NCBI GenBank assembly: GCA_015679605.1
Contig: JAAAVE010000448.1
Coordinates: forward strand, 1 to 18,410
Length of the DNA stretch: 18,410 bases
Direction of reading: 5' to 3'
Source of the DNA: Podila epigama
Taxonomy: Eukaryota > Mortierellomycota > Mortierellomycetes > Mortierellales > Mortierellaceae
The translations under genes were made by a program, and so were the position numbers. The notes under the pieces are model-generated. The model was not told the DNA's origin and ran no database searches. It saw nothing but the letters and a program-made list of their open reading frames with translations. Shown one piece after another: positions 9,588-18,410 of this stretch (position 1 is the stretch's first letter; each line of letters opens with the position of its first letter).

Positions 9588-12500
9588 TCATGCGTGCTTC
9601 TTTATCGCATCCTTCAGGTAGAGGAGCAACAGCCCTACTGTCCATAACCAGGACGCGACATAGGCTAGCCAGGTGTACTGCATCCCAAACAGAACCATGA
9701 GCACAACAATGCCTCCAGTAAGCCAATTTGACCTAGAGCCATAATATCTATCATATCGAAAATATGTTAGTAAAGACGCTTAGATACAGGGTTCATCTAC
9801 AACATTTCATCTTATACATAAAGACGACTCTCTCTTCCTAACCCACCTTGGAACAATGGCACCCTTGGCAGATGCTTCGACTAGGACCAAGAATGGGAGT
9901 ACATAATACCCTTGGTGGTCGGACGAGAATGGCTCATGCCAGCGGACCTTCAAGTTCCTGAACCATACCATCAGACCAGGGATTGCAAAGGGCAAAAGGA
10001 TAAAGAGCAACACTAGCAACGACGACAGGAAATGATACTGATTCAATGCTGTGATTGTCTGAGGTCTTGTTGAGGTCTATCAAAGGAAAAAACACGAGAT
10101 TTAGAATTGAAGTGTGACATAAAGGACAGGATGGATGTTTTATTTTTTGGCCACTCAATGTTACCTGTTGCGTAGCCTTTCTCAGTTCCCAGGCACAAAG
10201 GTTCAACGTTCGGACGAGGGCAAAGACAAACATAAAGTGATGTGGCACGGCTGTTTCGACAATGATAACCTGGATTATCACACACAGAACCACTTGCTTG
10301 ATGTTGACCTGCCTAGAACTTGATTCTGCGGCGCCATTATTCCTGTCTTTTGAAATGCTCGTGACCAGGAGCAGAACAAGGGACATCAAGCGCACAAGAC
10401 TGTTAAGCAACAACCAGATAAGGGCTGTGATACCGACAGCCATTTGGAAGAAGAGGGCAGCCAAGAACCAGAAAAAAGGATCGTTCTCACCCAACAGCAT
10501 GTCCCTTGCTGTATTACGAGGTGTCCAATCTCTTTGGAATGTCATGTTGGATCCCGCACCCTTGCTGGCTACCTTGCCTCGGTCCCCTCCGAGTTCAACA
10601 GGGGTCTCTGCCAAAAGAGCTTGTAAAATTGCAATCGCTGCTAAAGCTATCGAAAAGCGCCAGAATCGTCTCCTCGCCAACTCGCTGCTGAGAGTTGCGC
10701 CAAACGACTGGAATCTTCCACTCTTGTTCCAGCCTTTGAACTGTAGATCCAATGTCAGGACAATGGCCAAGAAAGTAAATACAATGACTGCCATCCGATA
10801 TCGGATCAAAAGACGACCCATGCTTCCATAGACATCCACCTGAAGACTGAGTGATAGCGTCCCAGGGCATGAAGCAGGATCCTTCCAAAACTGCAACTCG
10901 ATCCCATGCCTGCCTGGGAGGTGTGTCCTGGGGTGGTACGGTGTGTTTCCATGAAAATTGATGTCGATGGAGGACCTGCCATTAATGTTGACAATATACT
11001 TGTCCTCAAACATGCTCCAGCTTGATTGTTTCACCATGGGTGCAAAGTGAGGCTTGACTAATGGCACGACGCATACAGGATTAGCATCTACCGTGGAGTT
11101 GATACCTGCGTGTGCGCGAAAAAAAGAAAGAAAGAAAAAAAAAAGTTGAGTGATTACCTTGTGTCTTACAGTCATGCTTGTTGCGGACATCTAGTTTATA
11201 GGATACCAAACCGCTGTCGAGGTTTGGAAGTCTGAGTGTCGATTTCCAAGATGCCTTGTTAAATTGCAGGTCAATTTCAAGTCCCCGGAGCAATAGTCCT
11301 ACAAGACAAAATGAAAAATTAAGTTCATATGTTAACCGTTGAGCAAACAGATTCATGTCTCGCCAAGTTAACTGACATACCTAAAGTCCGAGTCGGAATG
11401 GTCTGGGTATCGTCAGACGAACGGGTAACTTTGGCAATAAGAAAACCAGGCCCAGAAAACCGTTGACCGCGGTCCATCACTGCCACGTAATGAAAGTCCT
11501 GGATTTCTTCGAGATTCAGTGATACTGCCCGAAATTCTTGACCCGTGAAGACATCTCCTGCAATGAGTGGCATTGTCGAGGTCTCGGTTGAAGCTGGGAT
11601 TGGGATGACACGAATGTGTTTGTCTGTGCACTGGAGATTGGACGAACCCTGTGACATCTCTGCAGAATCTTTGCACAAAAGTATATGTTGGCGACTCTGC
11701 GGATCTAGATTGTGATCTGTCAAGATCTCCAATCGATCAAATCCGCGTCGGTGTTGTTCAGATATACGCCAAAGATAGAGGTGAGGCTCCCAAGAATTTT
11801 TCAGAGTTGCTCCCTCTGCTATAGATAGAGGTATGGACCAGCTTTCTACTGCCCCAACAAACGAATGGGGAAGAGTTTCCAAATCTAGGGACTCCACTTC
11901 TGCTATATATGTTTTTTTTGCCACAATGTTAATGTTTTGAGCTGTTAGCGCTGCTTATGCATGGTCGCTACATCTGCTGAAACGTAACCGTTCGCCTGGA
12001 CACTTACAATCAAGCTGCTGAAGATGTGCTCCTGTCACAAGTCTGCGCTTGAAAACTTGCAGTCGTTGCGCTACTGTACCGACCTGTTCTGGATACCGAG
12101 TGTCCACAAGTTGGACAAGGGTTTGCCCCAACGCTGAAGCGACTTGGTTGCACCAGAGAATTGCGAGATGGTCGCATGATAACCAAGCATGTGGGATATT
12201 GGATGTAAAGACCGTGAAACCGTGCGACTGGGGGATGAAGCTGTGAATATTGGCGGCATCTCCATTCACAGTGGTATCCAGATTGCCTCCCATCACGGAA
12301 ACAAGTGTGACATTTTCAAGTTGCGCTCCTTCACCAGAAAAGCCGCGAGTCCAGAATTCAGTGATTGTATCATATATGTGGGTTGTCTCATAGTCAAGTG
12401 CCACTGGTGGGGCGGCATGTGGAGTTGCCACTGTAAGAATCGTGTTGACTGAGCCATGTCGAAAGTTATCCAAGGTGAAAAGAGTGCGCGCAACGATGCC

Positions 12501-13448
12501 GCCCATACTATGACCGAGGAGGATGACGGACGTTGGCTTATTCCTGCCTTGACCAGAATAGAACGAAAGGATATGTGCGATTGCTTCGTTGACGAAATAT
12601 GCCTGGTCCTTGAGGGACTTTCCGTGTAATGCTGTGAACTCTTCATTAAAGTCGACTATTGGATTCATATGCACGTGTGTAACCAGCGCAAAAAAAAAGT
12701 TGGCATTCGGATATGGACTTGGTCATGAAACATGAAAACAACACATTGATTGCGCACCTGAGAAAAAGTCAATAGGTGCCGATCCAGGTCGGCCTCCTCC
12801 TCCTCCTCCTTGCGACCCATAGTAGTACTTGGAAGCCTCTTTTGCTATGGATCGCACTTGCTTGGCACTTCCTGCATTCCCAGGGATGAACAACGCAGGC
12901 ACGCCTGACATCTGCAGCTGTTCAAATTGAGAAAGCGTGTTAGATGCCATTATGCGCGTAAATACGGATGACTTGTGGATGGTTAGAGGGACTTGTAGTC
13001 AGTGACATTCGATCTATAAAAGCTGCAGTACCATTGCTTCCTTGCTTATTGACCACTCATAATCACCTGTCCTCGTCACGGTCCTTGGATCTAAGTGAGG
13101 TCGATAGTCAAACTGGTCCCTGTAAAGCATGAGGGTATATTTGGATGATAGTCTCGTTTTCGCCTCCAATCCATGGAGAGTGTAATAAGATGGGTTCATA
13201 TAAGTCATAGTGCACCCCTTGGGATCCATATGACGATAAAAGCCCGAGTGTGCGATACACGCTAGAAGGACACCAGTGATGAGGAGTGGCAACATTGTTG
13301 CAATGGACAAGTTGTAACCAGGCTTGGCATTGTCGTCCGGGGCTGTTGTTTGTGATGTAGCTGCATCCTGAATGTTTTGGCTTGATGGAACAAGAAGAGT
13401 ACGCGCTGTGTGCGTAGACTTTTCTTTTGCCGGCATTGGTTCATCCAT
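9588..13448 (-). CDS. BST1: GPI inositol-deacylase Bst1/PGAP1 (8 exons)
   Basis: Exons 13032-13448, 12758-12917, 12008-12655, 11381-11941, 11158-11298, 10165-11105, 9847-10058 and 9588-9747 join in phase to 1079 residues, close to the fungal family length. The enzyme removes the acyl chain from inositol of GPI anchors in the ER, needed for sorting and export of GPI proteins. Order: cytosolic head, TM (about 60-80), the CTMTYMNPSY motif, SGVPALFIPGNAGSAKQVRS, then the alpha/beta-hydrolase core with GHSMGG (nucleophile Ser242) and SCDHLAILWC with the probable catalytic His. A lumenal beta-rich part and about eight C-terminal membrane helices follow. A Gly-rich insert (SQGGGGGGRPGSAP) precedes IDFFSVDFNEEF. 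The ATG at 13448 has A at -3 and G at +4; an in-frame ATG at 13502 would add 18 residues. All introns are GT/AG. Confidence 0.96.
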
Positions 13449-13521
13449 GCTCGAATGACTTTGCACCTTGATTTCCCAGCAGAGAGGTAAAAGGAAATAC
13501 ATGAAGCAGCCACCAACCAAA

Positions 13522-14329
13522 TCTTTCCTATTTTTAATTATTATGTTGTCTTCACTGGCATGTCCAACCAACACATTTGATATACAATCCTTTGGCATTG
13601 CATCAAACATTCCTCATGTCATCGAAAAGTGGTTGGTAGTACTCCAATGTGCACACCCAATTTGCATTCATAACGCGCTTGAGGTCTTGCATATGGGCTA
13701 CCATCTCACGGTCACAAGTGGCGAAGACTTTCATTCTCGTTCTTCTGCTCCCTCACTCTCTTGGCGTTTATATGCTCCTTAACCTGAGGTGGTAATGTCT
13801 CTGGGATTTAAAAAAGTAGCTTTCGGAGTCGCGCTTTTATGATAGGGAATAATTGATTCATTTGCCTGTTTTTTCTTCCAGTGGAAGGTCTACATATGCC
13901 AACGCGTCATCAAAGGGCACTTCTTCAGCCCTCTTTCTTCTCTCCTTGTCGACCGCTGATGGAGGAATACGTTCAGACCCATTTCACATCTTGTAATAGC
14001 TGACTCGAGAGTCAAGGCCGAAGGCACCCTGCAATAGGTATATAACGAAATCCACTCGTATAAATACGTCCGCAGGCTCCAACCGATCGAGAATCCGTCA
14101 TGTGTTTTTCCCAAAGTTGAGCAACATTCAAACAGACAAGGATTCTCAAGTGCGAATGGAAATATTCGCATTTTACATTGGTTCTTCTTCTATGCAAAGG
14201 TGAAAATGAGATTTTTGTATTTCGTATTCGCATCGTAGAAAAATCTATGAAAGTGCGAATATTCGCATAATTCTGCACAAGAATCTCTACATAGAGGGTC
14301 TTTACGACTTTTACAATGGCAACAATCAA
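13522..14329 (-). pseudogene. Decayed protein-coding region, family not recognised
   Basis: The minus strand shows a chain of protein-like fragments broken by stops and frame changes. First comes a fragment around LNVAQLWEKHMT (14095-14140). After a one-base shift, 13858-14097 reads 80 codons with one in-frame TGA at 13984-13986; it includes RLEPADVFIRVDFVIYLLQ and, after the stop, DKERRKRAEEVPFDDALAYV. Next, 13712-13807 includes PPQVKEHINAKRVREQKN. In another frame, 13603-13734 includes DREMVAHMQDLKRVM and TLEYYQPLFDDMRNV. Last, a fragment with MPKDCISNVLVGH ends near 13522. Composition is charged and helical with no low complexity, unlike chance ORFs. It runs opposite to the nuclease relic that begins at about 14276, so both could come from one inserted element, or this could be an independent dead gene. 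No catalytic motif is visible. Confidence 0.5.
14151..14268. repeat. Repeated TGCGAAT/ATTCGCA inverted repeats
   Basis: A perfect 14-base palindrome TGCGAATATTCGCA lies at 14254-14267. The same arms, separated by six bases, occur at 14151-14157 and 14164-14170. Both copies are preceded by AAG, so AAGTGCGAAT is a direct repeat. ATTCGCAT also stands alone at 14226-14233, making three copies. The cluster sits where the two opposite relics meet, so it could be an element-specific binding site or an end structure. Confidence 0.7.
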
Positions 14330-14902
14330 CAGTTCAAAAGGATGAAGTGGGACGCGAGCTGATTACGAGATGAAGAGTACAGGCTCATTGCAGACAGTCT
14401 GCTTAAAAAAATGGTGGGCTGCTGTATAGGCGCCAGGCGAGAAGAAACCAGCAGGGTAATCATTGGCATTGGCATGGGTAAATTCTCATCCATAGTAAAT
14501 AAAGGTGACGGTATAGAATCCAACTGGTCAAATGTCTATTCAGATATTACGTTATTACTTGCAATGCTCTAATCATTTTTCAAATCATCTTACTTTTAAG
14601 CTCGGTCATTGGGATACTTCATGGTGGGAATAAATGAATATCACATTTCCAAAAAAGTGTCCGACTTGCTATGATTTTGTGGCCCAAACGGACAACATCC
14701 GACGGTTGTACTGTCCGTGTTGCAAAAGCTCACGCACCGTGATGTTCTGGCCGGGCATAATATATGAAGTGTTTTACGAGGACACCTACAAAATCAGGAG
14801 AGGTCTGGACATCTGCCACCTATTGATGCAAAAGGAACTCATCAATGGTCAAGTGGTCCCAAAAGGAGTGATTCGGAGGAGTACGTTCATGAGCGAATAT
14901 AA
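14276..14902 (+). pseudogene. TnpB/Fanzor-like RuvC nuclease relic (C-terminal part)
   Basis: One frame (extendable upstream to about 14222) reads LYDFYNGNNQQFKRMKW, LLKKMVGCCIGARREE, VIIGIGMGKFSS, then ARSLGYFMVGINEYHISKK, then, after a local frame change, KCPTCYDFVAQ and LYCPCCK, then HRDVLAGHNI and VLRGHLQNQERSGHLPPID. This is the TnpB order: RuvC-II Glu (in NEY), CxxC-x(17)-CxxC zinc ribbon, RuvC-III Asp (RDxxAxxNI-like). Four stops interrupt it: TGA 14360, TAA 14570, TAA 14597 and TGA 14765. One extra A in the run 14651-14656 and one missing in 14724-14727 give a compensating shift. The RuvC-I region and N-terminus are absent. Such eukaryotic homologues (Fanzor) are guide-RNA nucleases carried by transposons. 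This copy is dead. The 114-residue ORF at 14634-14978 is a product of the frameshift, not a gene. Confidence 0.66.
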
Positions 14903-15648
14903 AAAAAAGACTAGCGTTGTTGCAGCATATTTTTTAATAGCTTTCTTGGTGTGTCTTGCAGACACAAATGAGATTTGAACATGGATATCGACCCTTCAAG
15001 GTGCTAGTACACCCCTTAAAGATAGGCGCGTGACTGTGAAGATGAGCGATTTCACATGGCAGAGAAAAACTTTTACCCCGCACTGATGATGGCCAAAAAG
15101 GGAAAGAGAGATGGTGGTGAGAAGGGGAAGGGGTGAGAAAGACTTGATCTTGCGAGGAATGAGAGTGTTGACAAGCATGAGACGCGGTGCACGCCCCACC
15201 TTCACCCCTTGACATTATTTTCAGAGTGGTTTCGATAACCTCGTGTCTGTGGATGGGAAGATAAAGGCGGCGGTGACATGCTAGATATTACTTACTTTTT
15301 ATTTTTTTTTATTTTAGTGTCCTTTAGCGGGGGAGCGAGGGAGCGTTGTCTTCAACAACAGGCTGGTAATTTTCTTTTTCGCATCCACATGTTCAGTCCA
15401 CTTTGGGACTGAAATGAAATGTTGTCGAATGAATGGGCAGCTATTATCTTTTTTTTTTTTATATAGCCATGGACACGATTAACAAAATCAAACAACAACA
15501 AAGAGCAACAGCACAAGCAGCAGTAGAAGCGGCAGGGGGGGATACAAACATATTTGGACTGCTGGACTTGGATTGGACTTTGGATTGACTTGACTGGACT
15601 GTCGCGTGCATTTCCATTCCGAGTGAGCCTTGAAATGTTGAACGACAT

Positions 15649-15670
15649 GATACGATACGATACGATACGA
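15649..15670. repeat. GATAC pentanucleotide array
   Basis: Four perfect GATAC units are followed by GA. A shorter copy (GATACGATACGAC) lies in the cytochrome b5 leader at about 204-216. Confidence 0.85.
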
Positions 15671-16862
15671 AAGGGTTTTGAAATTATACACAATAGAATG
15701 GGCTTTGCTATCTGATTCAGTGTGACAGGACAGCCCCAAAAAAGAAAGTGCAGTTGTGCTCACTTGTGAACTGTGTCTCGGGGGAGAGGGATGCTCCCTT
15801 TTTCCTATCTCTCCCTCGATACCCTCTTCCACTCACACTTTTCTTCTTGTCTTCTTTTGTCTATCGTCGCCCTATCATTCAACTCTTTTATCGTCACAAC
15901 AAGAAAAAAACGAAAAACATGTTCAAACCAATTGATTGATTCACACAATTCTCTCCCGCCCCTTTGGAGCACTGTGAATAGTCTATTCATTCATTATTCA
16001 TCCATCCATCCAACCATCCAATGCATCCAATGCACCTTCCATCTCACTATCCTTGCATACTCTCTCTATCTCCAGAAGGCATTGCCATGCCACAGAGCAG
16101 TCCCCTCATCTTCGGTTTTTTTTCTCATCCCATTCATCCATCCAGACGTCCATTCATCCACTCATATGTCAAATGTCCGTGGTCACCTTCTCGTCCTTCC
16201 TTACTTTGCCACCCCATCTTTCATCCCCCCCCCCCCCTCTTCCCTCCCTCCCTCCCCAAACCCTGTTTCCGGGGATTAAGGTGGCAGGCCTTTTTTTTTT
16301 TTTTAGCTCATGGTCTGTCATCCATCCATATCCGAATCAAAGTTTTCCGACACGCTCCTGCCACGGAACCTACATTCTTACTAAACATAAATCGCGAAAT
16401 TGGGAGAAAGGTCATCCTTCCTCCGAGGATACAGTCAAGTGAACAGTTTTCTAACAATTGTTGCAACACTCAACCGTAGTGTATACTAATGTGTGATCGT
16501 GTCGGTGTCGGTGTCGGTAGTCGCTGTTGGTTGGAGGGTCAACATGGACGGAACAAGGTCAAATAACATCAGCTTCTTAACATACTTTTTTTTTATGCAA
16601 ACATGTAAAAATAAAACGTGGTCAGAATAAACAGCGACAGTCGCTCGGTACATTGTCAATTGTACAACATGTACACATCCTTAGTTTGCCTCATCCTTTG
16701 TTTACTTGGTCTTTTTGCCTCGTTCCAATAAAGAAAAAGAAGACGCTGTCCCTTCTTCGGTTGGTAATGAGTGAGTGGCCAGTGTCATGCCACAGCGATA
16801 ACCGATTCATGGATGTCCAGTGGATCACAATGAACGATGGATGATGGAACGATGGTATTCAA

Positions 16863-16870
16863 TATAAATA
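16863..16870 (+). promoter_or_regulatory. Candidate TATA box (TATAAATA)
   Basis: TATAAATA is followed within 20-70 bases by a long CT-rich block (16885-16935), a combination common at fungal core promoters. It lies about 240 bases upstream of the ATG at 17109. The AT content nearby makes a chance match possible. Confidence 0.3.
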
Positions 16871-17108
16871 TTTACTTGCTTGAGCCTTTCTTTCTCTCTC
16901 TTTCTTCTCTCTTTCTTCTCTCTTCTCTTCTTTCGATCCATCGTCGCCATCGTGACACACATAAAATTCCATATTCACTCTCACATTCACACGGATACAC
17001 GAACAAACACAGCGCTTTTTTCTTCTTCTCTTGTTCCACACTGCTGTGTTCAATACCCTTAACGTCAGTCTAAAGCATCCGAAATTCTTCACGAGCACAC
17101 ATTCAAAC

Positions 17109-17582
17109 ATGCATCCCACACACTCTTCGTTTATCCCCGATTTGGATATGAATCCACCCACATCCTGGTCAAAACCAGCAAACGCCCTCGGTCTGGACAA
17201 CCCTCTTGGTCATCTCTCCCAGTCTCAGCAGGTGCGTCGCCTACAGGAGCAGATCCAACGACACCGCCAATTGCAGCAACAACAGAGCTTCGGCAATCCT
17301 TTTGGCGGAGATAGCCTCCGCAAAAAGAATAACATTAATACCAACAGTAACAACAACGAGGGCCGCCGCTCCTATCAACATTCACCTCAGAATCAACATC
17401 AACAACATCATTCTCGTCAGCATAACCAGCCAACAGCAGCATTCGGAGGTGGTCACCAACATATTAATATCAGCAATTCAGATCAAAATTCCGACAACGA
17501 CATTGATGACGACGAAGACGAAGAAGATGATGACCTCGATTATAGCAACAGCAACAACCGTAGCAGTAACGACGACAACAGC

Positions 17583-17631
<49 letters not shown>

Positions 17632-18410
17632 GCGACAACAGCAACAGTAGCAACAACAACAATGGAGAGAATGACCATGGAGGCAGTGGCAGTCATCCAG
17701 ACGACAATGGGGTCATGCAGCAGCAGCAGCACAATCATTATCAGCATCACCGGAGTGTATCACAGCCACAGCTGACCCACGGTTTCAACATCTCTGGTTT
17801 CAATACCTTTGGACCAGCGTCTCCACTATCGCCACCGACGCCAGGCTCAATCACATCCTCAGAGGCAGCTGCATTGACAGCTTCCATGTTGACTCCAGGT
17901 CTTACCGACCGTGTTGGGACCAATGCCAGCCATTTCTCTTATCATCATCAACGCCAACATCATCACGGTCCGGGCAGCAACGCTGGAGGTGTCGAATCCT
18001 CCCTGGCATCACTGGCCTCGCTCACAGTCATGCCCACGAGTACGGCACCTACCACATCTGGCGCGACCCTCGCTGGATCTTCCACTGCAATGGCCATGGT
18101 GCCCATGTTGATTTCTCCACGCGGCAATCGCAGTCTCCCCACAGCTTCCGGTCCAGACTACAGCAGCAGCAACAGCAACAACAGCAACAGCAACAACAGC
18201 AACAACAGCAACAACAATAACAACAACAACAGCAGCGAATATAGTCCTGCAGCACAGCCCTCATTCAATCCTTTTACCTCAGCATTGAGCCAGCACCTGC
18301 AACGTCAACAGCACCAACAGATGACCTCGGGTATGGTGACCATGGCAACCTTGTCGTCGTCATTGCCGGCTCACTCCTCAGGGTTCCATCAGCTCCAGCA
18401 ACAATTCCAA
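17109..18410 (+). CDS. Asn/Gln/His-rich protein, probable regulator (5' part, open at edge)
   Basis: From the first ATG the frame stays open for exactly 434 codons to the window edge, so start is proposed and the end is missing. The product begins MHPTHSSFIPDLDMNPP and has a charged Gln-rich helix (QQVRRLQEQIQRHRQLQQQQ, about 44-63), an acidic run (about 132-143), a poly-Asn run (about 159-174), His/Gln tracts, an SPLSPPTPGS patch (about 239-248), LTASMLTPGL (about 256-265), a second Ser/Asn run (about 351-376) and more Gln. No folded domain is visible yet. Long Asn/Gln-rich heads with SP/TP motifs are typical of fungal transcription factors and RNA regulators; a DNA- or RNA-binding domain would be expected downstream. 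An intron starting at GTGCGT after QSQQ is conceivable but not needed. Confident that it codes; identity unknown. Confidence 0.75.
17583..17631 (+). repeat. AAC trinucleotide repeat coding poly-Asn
   Basis: An uninterrupted AAC run encodes about 16 consecutive Asn in the open gene. Codon purity suggests recent slippage rather than old conservation. Confidence 0.9.
18161..18236 (+). repeat. AGC/AAC repeat coding a Ser/Asn tract
   Basis: Mixed AGC and AAC codons form a second low-complexity tract in the same gene. Purity is lower than in the first, with an AAT interruption. Confidence 0.85.

Larger units (their letters stand above)
14979..17108. other. Long gene-free region upstream of the Asn/Gln-rich gene
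   Basis: About 2.1 kb has no frame with recognisable domains. It contains T tracts (15305-15313, 15450-15461, 16291-16304), degenerate TTGGACT units (about 15555-15600), a GATAC array (15649-15670), CATCCA-rich stretches (about 16000-16040 and 16310-16330), a C/CT-rich run (about 16227-16258), GTCGGT triplicates (about 16501-16518) and a CT-rich block (16885-16935). I see no tRNA-like A/B boxes. It is most simply a long regulatory region plus leader for the gene at 17109, perhaps with a 5' UTR intron. Confidence 0.55.

Noticed and set aside
10262-10831. 189-residue plus-strand ORF
   Set aside because: It is antisense to the well-supported BST1 exon 6; composition is that of an antisense shadow.
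14634-14978. 114-residue ORF with CPTC and CPCC as an intact small zinc-finger gene
   Set aside because: Its start lies inside the NEY segment in another frame, and after the ribbon the better protein match (HRDVLAGHNI and onward) is in a different frame. It is a frameshift chimera of the nuclease relic.
15999-16040. CATCCA repeats as a CRISPR-like array
   Set aside because: Units are four to six bases with no spacers; it is a microsatellite in eukaryotic DNA.
14979-17108. Search for tRNA, rRNA or other structured RNA genes
   Set aside because: No B-box-like GTTCGA-type arm paired with an A box, and no recognisable rRNA segment, was seen by eye; a covariance search would be needed to exclude small RNAs.
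17478-17750. Minus-strand poly-Val ORF
   Set aside because: It is the reverse complement of the poly-Asn repeat of the plus-strand gene.
18049-18264. Minus-strand poly-Cys ORF
   Set aside because: It is antisense to the Ser/Asn (AGC/AAC) repeat; no domain sense.

Overview
The window is nuclear DNA from a filamentous or zygosporic fungus. The genes have many short introns with GT donors, AG acceptors and CTAAC/CTRAY-like branch sequences, homopolymer T and CT tracts lie between genes, and several proteins carry poly-Gln, poly-Asn or poly-His runs. A decayed TnpB/Fanzor-like element and the general style suggest Mucoromycota, most likely Mortierellaceae. That placement is inference; only 'fungus' is well supported.

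Layout from left to right. 218-1150 (+): tail-anchored cytochrome b5 in four exons. 1407-1678 (-): a two-exon gene for a 52-residue single-pass membrane protein. 1806-3924 (-): a four-exon polytopic membrane protein of the fungal UPF0658 Golgi type, with a Gln-rich cytosolic head. 3925-5122: gene-free divergent spacer. 5123-5928 (+): a coiled-coil protein with a predicted 18-base microexon. 6286-9043 (-): a four-exon leucine-rich-repeat protein with a Cys-rich, probably metal-binding tail. 9588-13448 (-): an eight-exon GPI inositol-deacylase (Bst1/PGAP1). 13522-14329 (-) and 14276-14902 (+): relics of two broken coding regions in opposite orientation. The + strand relic is the C-terminal part of a TnpB/Fanzor-like RuvC nuclease. 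14979-17108: about 2 kb without a recognisable gene. 17109 to the end (+): the 5' part of an Asn/Gln/His-rich, probably regulatory protein, still open at the window edge.

Cytochrome b5 (ER electron transfer to lipid desaturases and hydroxylases), Bst1 (ER remodelling of GPI anchors before export) and the UPF0658 protein (Golgi) are all endomembrane components. Nothing suggests they are an operon-like unit; the clustering is probably ordinary fungal gene order.

The exon models were built by hand from splice signals, phase continuity and family sense. The Bst1, cytochrome b5, LRR and UPF0658 models keep frame through every junction. The most interesting part is 13.5-14.9 kb: a mobile-element graveyard whose nuclease remnant is hidden by four nonsense codons and a compensating pair of frameshifts, so ordinary ORF calling shows only a misleading 114-residue zinc-finger ORF.
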